A stretch of 64,000 bases of DNA from Kuafuiihalomonas sp050331295 (GTDB lineage Bacteria > Myxococcota > Kuafuiibacteriia > Kuafuiibacteriales > Kuafuiibacteriaceae): positions 124,001 to 188,000 of the forward strand of contig JBHJGZ010000002.1 in the NCBI GenBank assembly GCA_050331295.1, in the 5' to 3' direction. Positions 54,554-63,273 of the stretch are shown here, piece after piece. Below the pieces are notes generated by a model. That model did no database searches. It worked only from the letters and a program-made list of their open reading frames with translations, and was not told the origin of the DNA. The position numbers and the translations under genes are program-made. Each line of letters starts with the position of its first letter. The stretch's first letter is position 1.

Positions 54554-56302
54554 TCAGCGGGCGTCGAGCTTGACCATCAGGCTGATGTTTCCGTTTTCCT
54601 CGTCGGGTTCGATTCGGGTCGTCCAGGGCCGGTATCCCGCTTTGGTGACCCGGATCCGGTAGCTGCGGTCCTGGAGCGGACGCCGGAGCACCAGTGGGGT
54701 TCGTCCCAGGAAGTCGCCATCGAATTCCACGGTTGCACCGCTCGGCTGACTCATCACCGAAAGGAGCGACGTGGGACGCGCGTCGGGCGACGGACCGGCG
54801 GGCCGCGCTTCGGAAGGGGAAAGCTCGCCCGCGCGGGGCGCTTTCGGTTCGGAAGGGGAAAGCTCGCCTGCGCGGCCCGCTTTCGGTTGGGAAGGCGACT
54901 CCGCCGGCGCAGGGGAAGGTGGTCTCGGCTCCGAGCGGCTTCGCAAGCCGGGCTGCGGTCGTTCCCCCAGGTCGTAGGTTTGGGCGGTCACCCAAAGCCA
55001 GGAAGCCACCGCCACCAGGAGTAGGGCGCCGGCCCCGAGGTAGGCCCAGATGCTGGTGGGGCGCGATGCGCTCCGTTTGGTCGGCGCGTTGGGCGCGGTC
55101 GGCTTCGGTACGGATGGGCGCGGAGGAAGTGTGGGCACGGAACGGCGGGCTTCGGGCTGCGGACGAGGTGTGGACGTCGGCGCACCGGAACTTCCCGGGG
55201 GCGGGGGCGGGAACCATCGCTTCGACGCGGGTGTCTCCGCGCGTTTCGCGAGGGGTTTGATGTCGGGAACCGTCAGGCCGGTGCCATCCTCGGCCATCGT
55301 CGATCCGGCCGCTTCCAATCTGGGGTTGGAGTTTTCCGGGTCGACATCGTTTCCCAACACGTCGGCCCAGCCTTCCCAGTTCTGAGGTCGTGAGAGGGGC
55401 GTGGCCGTGTCGGGCACCGAAGCCCCCGTGAGGGTCCGCTCCGCATGCAGACCTGGCGTCGGCAGATCGGGGGTCTTCAGGCCGTGCGTTTGCCGTGCAG
55501 GGTCCTGCTTCGGCGCGGCGGTGGGGCTCGACGCGGTCGCGCCCGCGTCCGTCAGGGTTGGCGTGGGTGTGGGGGGCAAAGGAATCAGGGCCCTGACCAA
55601 GACTTCGGGACCGCGTGGTGAATCCTCGCCGAGATATTCGTGGGCCACCGCGGTCAGTAGGCCGACCGACTCCGCTTCGGTCCCGGTGCTCGGCAGCTGA
55701 GACAGAAAAGCGGCCAAGGGCCCATCTTCGGGGTCCCGCGCCGCAAAGGGCCACGCTTCTGGGCATCGATAGCCGGTCGCCAGCCCGAACCACAGCCGAC
55801 GGACGGTGGCCCGGGGGCTGTGAGGCGAAGCCCGGCTCCCGGTGACGAGGGCTTGGATCCATGGGCTGCCCGTGCCCAGGAGCGCGACCTGTCCCCGCTC
55901 CGTCACCAGCACGGCGCCCGGTTCCGAGACGTCCGGCCGCCGACCGGCCGCCTCCAATCGCTCGACGATGGGCGCGAGCTTCCGCACGATCCAGGCGGAG
56001 AGGTGCGTGCCTAAGGGCATGCCTCGGGACACCAGGGCATGCATCAGAAAGTCGAGACGCGACGCCCGAGGATCGAAGGCGGGGAAGAGCATCCGCAAGG
56101 TCCGCCCCATGCTGAAGACGTCGACCGGGCCCAGCGTCCCCCGCGCAGGGTGGCGGCGGTGCAGGTCGACTTCTTCTTCCAGCTGCGCCAGCACCGAAGC
56201 ACTGGGGATCTGCTCGAATTTGATGTCGAGGGCGTAGCCGCTGGCATTTTCCCTCACGATCCGCGACACCAGGGGTGGTAGTTCGCTGTCCGTCGGTGAC
56301 AC
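54554..56302 (-). CDS. Pseudokinase-like membrane protein with PEGA domain
   Basis: 582 residues. The first 230 resemble a degraded protein kinase C-lobe (VDVFSMGRTLRML and GAVLVTERGQVALLG like an HRD-DFG region) without catalytic residues. A roughly 170-residue Pro/Thr-rich linker follows, then a membrane helix (IWAYLGAGALLLVAVASWLWV), a Ser/Pro-rich linker with a repeated RAGELSPSE unit and a C-terminal PEGA domain (GATVEFDGDFLGRTPLVLRR). Kinases with PEGA domains are common in myxobacteria, so a pseudo-receptor is plausible. GTG 56302. Diverges from the phosphoesterase gene. Confidence 0.72.
   Translation of the reverse strand: MSPTDSELPPLVSRIVRENASGYALDIKFEQIPSASVLAQLEEEVDLHRRHPARGTLGPVDVFSMGRTLRMLFPAFDPRASRLDFLMHALVSRGMPLGTHLSAWIVRKLAPIVERLEAAGRRPDVSEPGAVLVTERGQVALLGTGSPWIQALVTGSRASPHSPRATVRRLWFGLATGYRCPEAWPFAARDPEDGPLAAFLSQLPSTGTEAESVGLLTAVAHEYLGEDSPRGPEVLVRALIPLPPTPTPTLTDAGATASSPTAAPKQDPARQTHGLKTPDLPTPGLHAERTLTGASVPDTATPLSRPQNWEGWADVLGNDVDPENSNPRLEAAGSTMAEDGTGLTVPDIKPLAKRAETPASKRWFPPPPPGSSGAPTSTPRPQPEARRSVPTLPPRPSVPKPTAPNAPTKRSASRPTSIWAYLGAGALLLVAVASWLWVTAQTYDLGERPQPGLRSRSEPRPPSPAPAESPSQPKAGRAGELSPSEPKAPRAGELSPSEARPAGPSPDARPTSLLSVMSQPSGATVEFDGDFLGRTPLVLRRPLQDRSYRIRVTKAGYRPWTTRIEPDEENGNISLMVKLDAR
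54806..54884. repeat. 39-bp direct repeat inside the PEGA protein linker
   Basis: Two copies of a 39-base unit, differing at a few positions, encode the repeated RAGELSPSE motif in the linker. It is coding low-complexity DNA rather than a mobile or regulatory repeat. Confidence 0.6.
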
Positions 56303-56326
56303 CAGGGATCAGCGTAGGCGAGCCCG

Positions 56327-57187
56327 ATGCGAATCGCGAGCGTTTCGGATCTTCATATCGATCATCCGGCGAACCTGGCCGTCCTGGTGGAGATGGCTTC
56401 GGTGATCCACGCCGGTCGCGCCGACGTGGTCTTGGTGGCCGGCGATGTCTCCCACGTGGACAGCCACATTCTGGGGGTCATTCGAAGCTTTCAGGTGGTC
56501 GCGGAGGAGGTGGTCTATGTGCCGGGCAATCACGAGCTCTGGCAGGTCGATGGGCCCATCGACTCGTGGCGCCGGTACCGCGATGACCTGCGCGCCCTGG
56601 TGGAGGACGCGGGGGCACACTATCTTCCGACGAAGCCGTTCGTGTCGGAGGGCGTGGCCATCTGCGGAACCTGCGGATGGTACGACCACTCGTTTCTCTT
56701 GCCGGAGATCGCCAAGACGATCGACCCCGCCTCCCTCGAGCGCAAGACCCTGGATGGCATGACCTGGTCTGACGTGCGCTACGTGGCGTTTCGCGACGCG
56801 GAGGGACGCGCCATGACGGACGCCGAGGTGGCCGACGTGATGAAGGCGGAGTTGTCGGCTCAGCTCGACCATCTCAACAAGGATCCGCTCGTGCGGTCCG
56901 TGCTGGCGGTGACCCATCACTTGGCGTTTTCCGAAGCGGTACAGCGTACACACAGCCTTCCATGGGAGTTCTTCAACGCGTTCATGGGCAGTCGGAGCCT
57001 CGGGGACGTGATCAGGCGGTGTCCAAAGGTCCGCGCGGCGGTGTACGGTCACACCCACGAGCCCGGCCAGTTCGTCGTCGACGGGATTCGAGTCGTGGGC
57101 AGTCCGCTCGGCTACCCGATGGAGCGGCGCGGTAAATCGGTTCAAGAGATCGCCAAAAGCCGCGTTGCCTGGATCGACCTGTTCTAG
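56327..57187 (+). CDS. Calcineurin-like metallophosphoesterase
   Basis: Di-metal phosphoesterase with the usual motif series: SDLHID near residue 7, VAGDVSHVD, VPGNHELW, a His in VTHHLA and a GHTHEPG pair near the C-terminus. 286 residues. The substrate could be a nucleotide or phosphoprotein; the sequence does not say. ATG 56327. Independent of its neighbours; the next gene on the minus strand converges with a 10-base gap. Confidence 0.93.
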   Translation: MRIASVSDLHIDHPANLAVLVEMASVIHAGRADVVLVAGDVSHVDSHILGVIRSFQVVAEEVVYVPGNHELWQVDGPIDSWRRYRDDLRALVEDAGAHYLPTKPFVSEGVAICGTCGWYDHSFLLPEIAKTIDPASLERKTLDGMTWSDVRYVAFRDAEGRAMTDAEVADVMKAELSAQLDHLNKDPLVRSVLAVTHHLAFSEAVQRTHSLPWEFFNAFMGSRSLGDVIRRCPKVRAAVYGHTHEPGQFVVDGIRVVGSPLGYPMERRGKSVQEIAKSRVAWIDLF

Positions 57188-57197
57188 GTCCGAGGCT

Positions 57198-57596
57198 TCA
57201 GGGCGTCACGGAGAAGGTTCGCGTGAAGGAGTTGGCAAGTTGGACCCCGCTTTCCGCCGTCAGCACGTCACCGTCGAGTGTCAACACGAGTTGCGCAGGG
57301 CCTTCGACCGGCTCGCTCGTGAGCACGAACACTTGACCGAGCTCAGCCACGACCGTCGCCTCCAGGGCGAACGACATGATCGGGGCCCCGGTCGAATCGA
57401 TGGATACCAGCGACGCCGAGGCGCTCAGCGACGAGGGGACCACCGACTCACTGAAGGAGAGGCTGACCACCACCGGGCCGGACGGCAGCACTGCATTCTG
57501 CTGGGGAACGGCGTCCTCCACCGCAAGCGGAAGGAGGGGGAGGAGCTCTGCCGGTTCACAGGCCACCACGCCCAACAGGAACATGCATTTCGACAC
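57198..57596 (-). CDS. Small lipoprotein with Ig-like fold
   Basis: About 130 residues. The signal ends with GVVAC, a lipobox. The remaining residues are a beta-rich region that resembles the bacterial Ig-like SbsA/Big_5 fold (VVVSLSFSESVVPS, LVLTLDGDVLT, SFTRTFSVTP). Envelope-anchored; role unknown. GTG 57596 is preferred; ATG 57584 would give only four residues before the hydrophobic core. It diverges from the MltF-type gene by 91 bases. Confidence 0.68.
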   Translation of the reverse strand: MSKCMFLLGVVACEPAELLPLLPLAVEDAVPQQNAVLPSGPVVVSLSFSESVVPSSLSASASLVSIDSTGAPIMSFALEATVVAELGQVFVLTSEPVEGPAQLVLTLDGDVLTAESGVQLANSFTRTFSVTP

Positions 57597-57687
57597 GTTG
57601 CCGGTCCGACCCCGCAGCATCCACCGTAGACTTTATCAAGGTCGACGGCTCGACAACCATCGTATGCCAATGCTTTCACATTAGACG

Positions 57688-59202
57688 GTGCTCACCCGGG
57701 CTTCCATCGTGCTCCTCTCGATGAGTCTGTGGGGACAAGCACCTCTGGAAGGACAGCCTGCCCAGGACGACGTCCTTTCGGCCGCCGTAAGCGACGGCAC
57801 AGCTTTCCCAGACGAGCCCTTTCTCGATCTTGAATGGAATTTGACCCGGCACACCCGCGACCGATATTCGGCGGACCTCGACGAGATCAAGCGGCGGGGG
57901 GTTCTCCGAGTTCTGACCCGCAACAACTCCAGTTCGTATTTCGTCGCGCGCGGCGCGGAGCGGGGTTTCGAGTTCGAGCTGGCCCGAGCGTTCGCCCACA
58001 AACTCGGGGTCCGTTTGGCGATTGTCGTGCCGAACCGTCGGGAGGACCTGATTCATCAGCTTCTGGCCGGCGCCGGCGACTTGGTGGCGGCCGGAATGAC
58101 CCGGACCCGCGCCCGAGCCGAGAAGGTCCGGTTCACGCGTCCACTCCTCGATGCGCCGAGGGTGGTGGCCACCCATCGGCACGTCGTCAAGCTCATCGAA
58201 CGGCCCGAAGACTTGATGTCGTTGACCATTCACACCAATTTCCGGAGCACCACCTTTCGAACCGCCAGTCGTTTCCAGGCCGAGCACGAACTCGACCTGC
58301 GCCTCGTCGATGTGAAGGACGGCGTGGAGATGGAACAGCAGCTGGATAGGGTCGCGAACGGTACGTACGAAGCCACCATCGTCGACACCAACGTGCTCGA
58401 TCTGGCCCGCGCGGCCGGTATCGACGTGGTGGCCAAGTTGCCCATTGGCCCGGCGCTTCCGAAAGCTTGGGCCGTCCACCCCGACGCAAGAGAGCTTCAC
58501 GCTGCGGCGGACGCGTTTGTTCGCGAAGGTCGGTCCAATCGACTCGTCCGGATCATGTATGTTCGATACTACCGGCCACACTCCACCGGGTTCCGCAGTG
58601 CCCAGGACGCGTTTCGGGCCGACACCCACGGAATCATTTCGCCTTACGATGACCTATTCAAGAAGGCCGCGGCCGAAAGCGGCGTTGACTGGAGGCTCTT
58701 GGCCGCCGTGGCTTTCGTAGAGTCGAAGTTCGATCCCCACGCGCGGAGTCCGTGGGGCGCGACCGGCTTGATGCAAGTGCTCCCTTCAACGGCTCGGCGC
58801 GTCGGCGTCTCCAATCCCTTCACGCCGTGGGGGAGCATCCGAGCCGGGGCTCGATACCTTCGTCGGCTCATCGACTTCTTCGCCGACGACGGTGTCGCGA
58901 AACGACAGCAGGTACGCTTCGCCCTGGCCGCCTATAATGCAGGCCTGGGCCACGTGCAGGATGCACGAGGCTTGAGTACACTGATCGATAGGAATCCAGA
59001 CCGATGGTTCCACAACGTGGAGGACGCGCTGTTGCTGAAGACCGACCGGAAGTGGCATGAGAGGACACGTCATGGGTATGCGCGAGCCGGTGAAACCTTG
59101 GCGTACGTGAGCCGCGTCCAGGCCCAGTACGACGTTTTCGCTCGGCATGTCGCCTCGGACCTCGAGGACTCCTCCGGGGACGAGGAGGGCGGTGGACCGT
59201 GA
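57688..59202 (+). CDS. MltF-type lytic transglycosylase with substrate-binding domain
   Basis: 504 residues. A signal-like N-terminus precedes an SBP_bac_3-type ligand-binding domain (ADLDEIKRRGVLRVLTRN, FEFELARAFAHKLG and EKVRFTRPLL), as in MltF. A soluble lytic transglycosylase (SLT) domain follows with catalytic Glu345 in FVESKFDPHA and GATGLMQVLPSTA, then AAYNAGLGHV. It cleaves glycan strands of peptidoglycan. GTG 57688. Its stop overlaps the Rieske gene start by four bases, so these are one operon. Confidence 0.93.
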   Translation: MLTRASIVLLSMSLWGQAPLEGQPAQDDVLSAAVSDGTAFPDEPFLDLEWNLTRHTRDRYSADLDEIKRRGVLRVLTRNNSSSYFVARGAERGFEFELARAFAHKLGVRLAIVVPNRREDLIHQLLAGAGDLVAAGMTRTRARAEKVRFTRPLLDAPRVVATHRHVVKLIERPEDLMSLTIHTNFRSTTFRTASRFQAEHELDLRLVDVKDGVEMEQQLDRVANGTYEATIVDTNVLDLARAAGIDVVAKLPIGPALPKAWAVHPDARELHAAADAFVREGRSNRLVRIMYVRYYRPHSTGFRSAQDAFRADTHGIISPYDDLFKKAAAESGVDWRLLAAVAFVESKFDPHARSPWGATGLMQVLPSTARRVGVSNPFTPWGSIRAGARYLRRLIDFFADDGVAKRQQVRFALAAYNAGLGHVQDARGLSTLIDRNPDRWFHNVEDALLLKTDRKWHERTRHGYARAGETLAYVSRVQAQYDVFARHVASDLEDSSGDEEGGGP

Positions 59203-60059
59203 ATGCCGAAGAGGCGGTTCGGATGCAGATGAACCAGTGGGTTCAGATGCCGTGGAACCGCCGAGAATACGACCATCGGCTCGGGGAGGTGCTGGCCCGA
59301 TACGACGCGGCCCTCGACCCGGACGGCGTCCAACTGGGTCAGCTCCTGACGCGATTTCCCACCGGAGCGAGGGAGGCGAAGGCGCACAGCGCCAAAGAAC
59401 TGCGAGCGCGTCGAGCCAAAGCCGAGGCCGAGCGGGGAAGGCTCCGGGCCGGAGCGCCGCTTCCCCCTGACGACGACTCGGCGCGATGGGTCTTTTCGGT
59501 GGCGGACCTTCAGTGGATTCTCCTCGAGCTGCGGGGTGCCCTGAGACGGGCGTCGGGCGCGAGAACCCTGGAGGGCGCGATCCAGGGGCACATGACCCGA
59601 CCAGGCGATGATCACTTGCCCTTGACGGTGGAAGGACTCGCTGGGTGGAAGACGATCGTTCCATACAAGCGACTCTCGCTGGTGATCGAAGCCGTGGAGC
59701 GTCGGTTCTCGGTCTCGAATCTCCGTCTTTATCTGTTCACCTCCGCACCCGAACTCGATGTGGGAGCCCTCGAGGAATTTCCGCTCGGGTCTCCACGCGA
59801 GCTCCGAGTCGGACCCTTGAAGCTCGCGGCGATTCGGGTCGGCGATCACGTGCGCGTATTGGATGGCATCTGTCCGCATCGAGGGGGCAGTCTCAGTGAT
59901 GGATGGGTAGAAGGTGGCGCGCTGGTGTGTCCGGTACATGCGTGGGCATTCGACCTTCGAACTGGAGAAGAGCGATCCCATCGCGATGCGATCCGCGTCT
60001 ATCCCACCCGCGTCGAAGACGGTCGGGTGTGGTTGACGCCGTCTCACGGCGATTCCTGA
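59199..60059 (+). CDS. Rieske [2Fe-2S] protein with helical N-terminal domain
   Basis: The C-terminal domain has the complete Rieske motif CPHRGG (Cys225, His227) and CPVHAW (Cys244, His247) in the usual IRVGDHVRVLDGICPHRG context. The N-terminal 180 residues are helical, rich in charged residues, and unassigned, without a signal peptide or oxygenase catalytic domain. Starting GTG 59199 within the lytic transglycosylase stop and overlapping the NlpC/P60 gene's start by 31 bases, it sits between two cell-wall enzymes. An electron carrier or redox sensor role is likely; a link to wall remodelling is inference. Confidence 0.88.
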   Translation: MNAEEAVRMQMNQWVQMPWNRREYDHRLGEVLARYDAALDPDGVQLGQLLTRFPTGAREAKAHSAKELRARRAKAEAERGRLRAGAPLPPDDDSARWVFSVADLQWILLELRGALRRASGARTLEGAIQGHMTRPGDDHLPLTVEGLAGWKTIVPYKRLSLVIEAVERRFSVSNLRLYLFTSAPELDVGALEEFPLGSPRELRVGPLKLAAIRVGDHVRVLDGICPHRGGSLSDGWVEGGALVCPVHAWAFDLRTGEERSHRDAIRVYPTRVEDGRVWLTPSHGDS

Positions 60060-61882
60060 AGCACGCCACGTTCTTCGTGGTCATGGGATGGACCGTGACG
60101 TCGACGGCAGCACCGGAACGAGAACCCAAAGAACGAACCGACACACCGGGGGCCACGAGCGAAATCTCCCTTTCGCCCCGACTCCGAGAAGACTGGCGAC
60201 CCCCGGAGCTTCAAGTGGCCGAGCCACCCCCGGTGGAATCGTTCGAGGAGCTACAAGCCATCGCACTACGGTATCTGGGACGTCCGTACGTCTACGGCGG
60301 CAACGGTCGCCCCGGCTTTGACTGCTCCGGCTATACGTGTCGCGTTTTCGCCGAGGCTGGTTACGCGATTCCTCGCGTCTCCCGCGACCAGGCGCGGAGC
60401 GGTCGGTCGGTCGACCTCGACGCTTTGCTCCCCGGTGATCTGCTGTTCTTCGCCGAGCCTGGGGAACGCATCAGCCATGTCGGGATCTATTTGGGCGATG
60501 GCCTGATGGCCCATGCGTCCTGGAGCCAGGGCAAGGTGGTGGTGGCCCCCCTCATGCGGGGCTGGTTTCAGCGGCGTTTGGTCGAAGCGCGTCGTGTCTT
60601 GAACGAAGACCAGACCGTGACCGCCGAAGGCGAAGTGGTGGCCATGGCCGAGGTGACCGAGCTGGAAGAACACCAGGGCGACTTCGCCTTGGCTGCGCCC
60701 CTTCGGGTTCGGTCCGAGCAGTCCTTTGAAAAGCCCGGTATCGGCCCGCGCTGGCTGAACGACGATGAGACCCATATCGGCGTACGGTCCGCGTTCGTGT
60801 CGGAGGCGGGTGAATTCGCACCGGTACTGGTCCCGGAGGTCGGCCTCTTCATCGAGCCGTGGGCCTTCTACGCCGCGTTCGGCGTGCCGATACGCTTCGA
60901 CCTGGATGATGGTCCAACGTTGGGGCGCACCGATTCGGTCGGGGATGCCACGCGCTTTCTTCGCACCCTTCGGGTGGGTCAGCCCGGCGCGGACTTCGAG
61001 CTGGGGCTGGAGCGACAGCGGGCCTATACGTTTGGGAATGGGGTTTTGCTGCGGCGATTCGCGCCGTCCCTCGGCTTCGACGGCATTCCCGGCCTGGCGG
61101 TGGACCGGTCGCCGCTGGCCCTCTACGGAGGACTGCGGACCCGCGTCGTCGAGATTCAGCTCCTGGTGGACGACGTGGTCCAGCCCGACGTCGTGGGAGG
61201 ACGCCTGGGCTTTCAATTGAGCCGCCGTGCCCTCCTGGCCGGGACCTATATCTTCGAAGACGACAGCAGCGCCCACTTGACCGGTATCGAGACGGAGCTT
61301 CGGGTCGTGGATGGGGCGGCATGGAACGTGGGATTGGGGGCGGAGGGAGCCCTTCGATTCGACGACGATGAGGCTTCGGGAAGCTTCGTGGCACGGGGAC
61401 GGGTACGGCATCGATTCGGGTCTCGTTTGGATACGAGCGTGGGCCTGGAGGCCTTTGCCGGAGTGGGCACCGGCGGATTCGTGTTCGACCCAGTGAGTCC
61501 GGTGCAGCCGGTGGCACGGGAGGCTTTGGCCGACGCGGCCCAGCTGGTGGGCTCTCGAGGCCTGGCCGGAGCGGCTTTGAACCTCGAAGTGCAGTGGCTG
61601 CAATTCGACGTGCGGTACGCTCAAGGCATCGACGATGCTTCGGTCGGGGAGGACCGGGTCGTGGAAGCCGTCTTCGAACTCGACCGACTTCCGTTGAACC
61701 GACGGCGTTCCTTGGGCCTGCGCGCCGGGGTCTCCGCTCGAAGGCCTTTCAATGACCCCCTCTATGTGGCGTGGGGGGCGGCGGACCTGCATCTCTCGTC
61801 GTGGCTGACGGTCTCCGCCCACGCGCTCCGCAGCGATGCCTGGGAGGGTGGCGCCGGGCTTCGGGTCTACTGGTCTCCCTGA
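60029..61882 (+). CDS. NlpC/P60 peptidase fused to a probable outer-membrane barrel
   Basis: 617 residues. A signal peptide (RRFLKHATFFVVMGWTV, cleavage after STAA) precedes an NlpC/P60 domain at about residues 70-190. Catalytic Cys99 in GFDCSGY and His150 in ISHVGIYLG are present. The remaining 400 residues are strand-rich with alternating patterns (for example EVGLFIEPWAFYAAFGVPIRF, LLAGTYIFEDD, RVRHRFGSRLDTSVGLEAF) and end RVYWSP. This looks like an outer-membrane beta barrel, an unusual partner for NlpC/P60. GTG 60029 is chosen for the signal peptide; ATG 60083 would cut into it. Overlaps the Rieske gene. Confidence 0.82.
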   Translation: MVDAVSRRFLKHATFFVVMGWTVTSTAAPEREPKERTDTPGATSEISLSPRLREDWRPPELQVAEPPPVESFEELQAIALRYLGRPYVYGGNGRPGFDCSGYTCRVFAEAGYAIPRVSRDQARSGRSVDLDALLPGDLLFFAEPGERISHVGIYLGDGLMAHASWSQGKVVVAPLMRGWFQRRLVEARRVLNEDQTVTAEGEVVAMAEVTELEEHQGDFALAAPLRVRSEQSFEKPGIGPRWLNDDETHIGVRSAFVSEAGEFAPVLVPEVGLFIEPWAFYAAFGVPIRFDLDDGPTLGRTDSVGDATRFLRTLRVGQPGADFELGLERQRAYTFGNGVLLRRFAPSLGFDGIPGLAVDRSPLALYGGLRTRVVEIQLLVDDVVQPDVVGGRLGFQLSRRALLAGTYIFEDDSSAHLTGIETELRVVDGAAWNVGLGAEGALRFDDDEASGSFVARGRVRHRFGSRLDTSVGLEAFAGVGTGGFVFDPVSPVQPVAREALADAAQLVGSRGLAGAALNLEVQWLQFDVRYAQGIDDASVGEDRVVEAVFELDRLPLNRRRSLGLRAGVSARRPFNDPLYVAWGAADLHLSSWLTVSAHALRSDAWEGGAGLRVYWSP

Positions 61883-61964
61883 CCGACCGCAACCGTCTCC
61901 CATCGCAAGACTGGGTCGGCGCTTTGCCTGGACAACGGAATGTCTCGGTCGGAAGGGACACGCC

Positions 61965-62363
61965 ATGAACGACTCCCTCTATGGTCTGGGGGCGGTGGTC
62001 CTGGTGACCTCGCTGATGTGGCTTCCGTACGTGCTCAACATGATCTTGGTGCAGGGGCTGATGGGAGCCATGGGCTACCGGGACGACCTGCCCCCACTGT
62101 CGGACTGGGCGATGCGGGCCAAGAAGGCGCACTTCAACGCGATCGAAAACCTGGCGATCTTTGCACCGCTGGTCCTGGCGCTGGCGCTCATCGGAGAGCG
62201 TACCGGGTTGGTTGCGACCCTCGTGACCTTGTACCTGGCCTTCCGGGTTCTTCACTACCTGGTGTACACGTTCCGGATTCCCGTCCTTCGGACCTTCACC
62301 TTCTTTGGCGGCTGGGGCGTAACGGTTTACTTGGCCATCATTTTGCTCGACAAATCCGCATGA
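61965..62363 (+). CDS. MAPEG-family membrane protein
   Basis: 132 residues with four hydrophobic segments. MAPEG family features: KKAHFNAIENLAIFAPLVL (the conserved N-E region), then FRVLHYLVYTF (R-x-x-H/Y motif) and VLRTFTFFGGW. MAPEG proteins are small glutathione- or lipid-related membrane proteins. The ATG 61965 gives the standard N-terminus; the 61836 frame would add non-membrane residues. Next gene follows after four bases. Confidence 0.9.
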   Translation: MNDSLYGLGAVVLVTSLMWLPYVLNMILVQGLMGAMGYRDDLPPLSDWAMRAKKAHFNAIENLAIFAPLVLALALIGERTGLVATLVTLYLAFRVLHYLVYTFRIPVLRTFTFFGGWGVTVYLAIILLDKSA

Positions 62364-62367
62364 CGTC

Positions 62368-63273
62368 ATGACGGTGCGCCTCGCCAGCGCCATGTGGGTG
62401 TGTTTCGCCACCCCGCTCGGCTGCCTTGCCGACCTCGATGAGAGTGCGTTCAGACGGCGAGCGGAAGCGGCCTATGGCGAGGCCCATCCGGGTTTCACGA
62501 TCCATCGGCGCGAAGAGGGCCGAACCCTCTTCGTACGGGCGGATCAGGTCGATGAGCTGGATGTGGAAGCCCTTTGGACGGAGTATCAAGCTTCCGGGCA
62601 GAGCAGCCACGTCTTCTTCCGGGAGTGGGTTCAAGCCGAAAAAAGAGAAGCGGAACGCCGGAAGCGCACCCTCTCCCAGGCCGCGTCGGATCTGATCCCC
62701 GTGCTCAAGAGCGGCCGTTGGGTCAGGGCTCAAGACTTGGGCGCCATCGGTCCAGAGCGGACCCGAAAGCGGATCCGACCATGGCGGCGCGCCGTCACCG
62801 ACGGCTTGTACGTGGTGTTGGGGGTGCCGGAGGAAGGGGTCGGGGTTCGTTATGCGTCGATCCATGAGGTGGAGTCTTCCACCGTTGCCGAAGGGGATTG
62901 GCTCGACCGGGCCGTCGCCAACATGGAGAACGATCTGACTCTGGCCGACCAGGGAGAAGAAGTGCGGGACGAGGATGGCGTCTTCTTGGTCTGCGAGTTG
63001 CCCCATGAGCCCCATGTCTCGAGTCTTCTTCTGTCTCCGGCGTTCCGGCGCCGCCTGTTGGAGCGGACCGGTCTTCCTTCCTTGGGGGTGGCGGCCCCGA
63101 TCCGCAGCGTTCTGATTCTTTTCAATCCAAACCGATTCACCGCCATGAAGCCGGTCCGCGCCCGGGCTCACCAGCTCTACGACACCCAGAACCCACCGAC
63201 CTTTCGAGGTCTGCTTCGGCTCGATACGGACTCGATCCACATCTTGGAGCCGCCGTATCCCAAGGGCACGTGA
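62368..63273 (+). CDS. Hypothetical protein
   Basis: 301 residues. An N-terminal hydrophobic segment ends FATPLGC, a possible lipobox or just a signal peptide. The rest has an alpha/beta pattern; the final third (SVLILFNPNRFTAMKPVRARA) resembles the C-terminal region of DUF1444/YtpQ-like proteins, weakly. No catalytic motif is recognised. ATG 62368. Its stop overlaps the next gene's GTG by four bases, so they are coupled. Confidence 0.7.
   Translation: MTVRLASAMWVCFATPLGCLADLDESAFRRRAEAAYGEAHPGFTIHRREEGRTLFVRADQVDELDVEALWTEYQASGQSSHVFFREWVQAEKREAERRKRTLSQAASDLIPVLKSGRWVRAQDLGAIGPERTRKRIRPWRRAVTDGLYVVLGVPEEGVGVRYASIHEVESSTVAEGDWLDRAVANMENDLTLADQGEEVRDEDGVFLVCELPHEPHVSSLLLSPAFRRRLLERTGLPSLGVAAPIRSVLILFNPNRFTAMKPVRARAHQLYDTQNPPTFRGLLRLDTDSIHILEPPYPKGT

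Noticed and set aside
54806..54884. Direct repeat as a possible CRISPR or mobile-element trace
   Set aside because: Only two copies, in frame and coding for a linker repeat.
54483..55862. Long frame from 55862 through the DUF4412-like gene
   Set aside because: It is antisense or out of frame to the PEGA protein, and the signal peptide starts at 54482.
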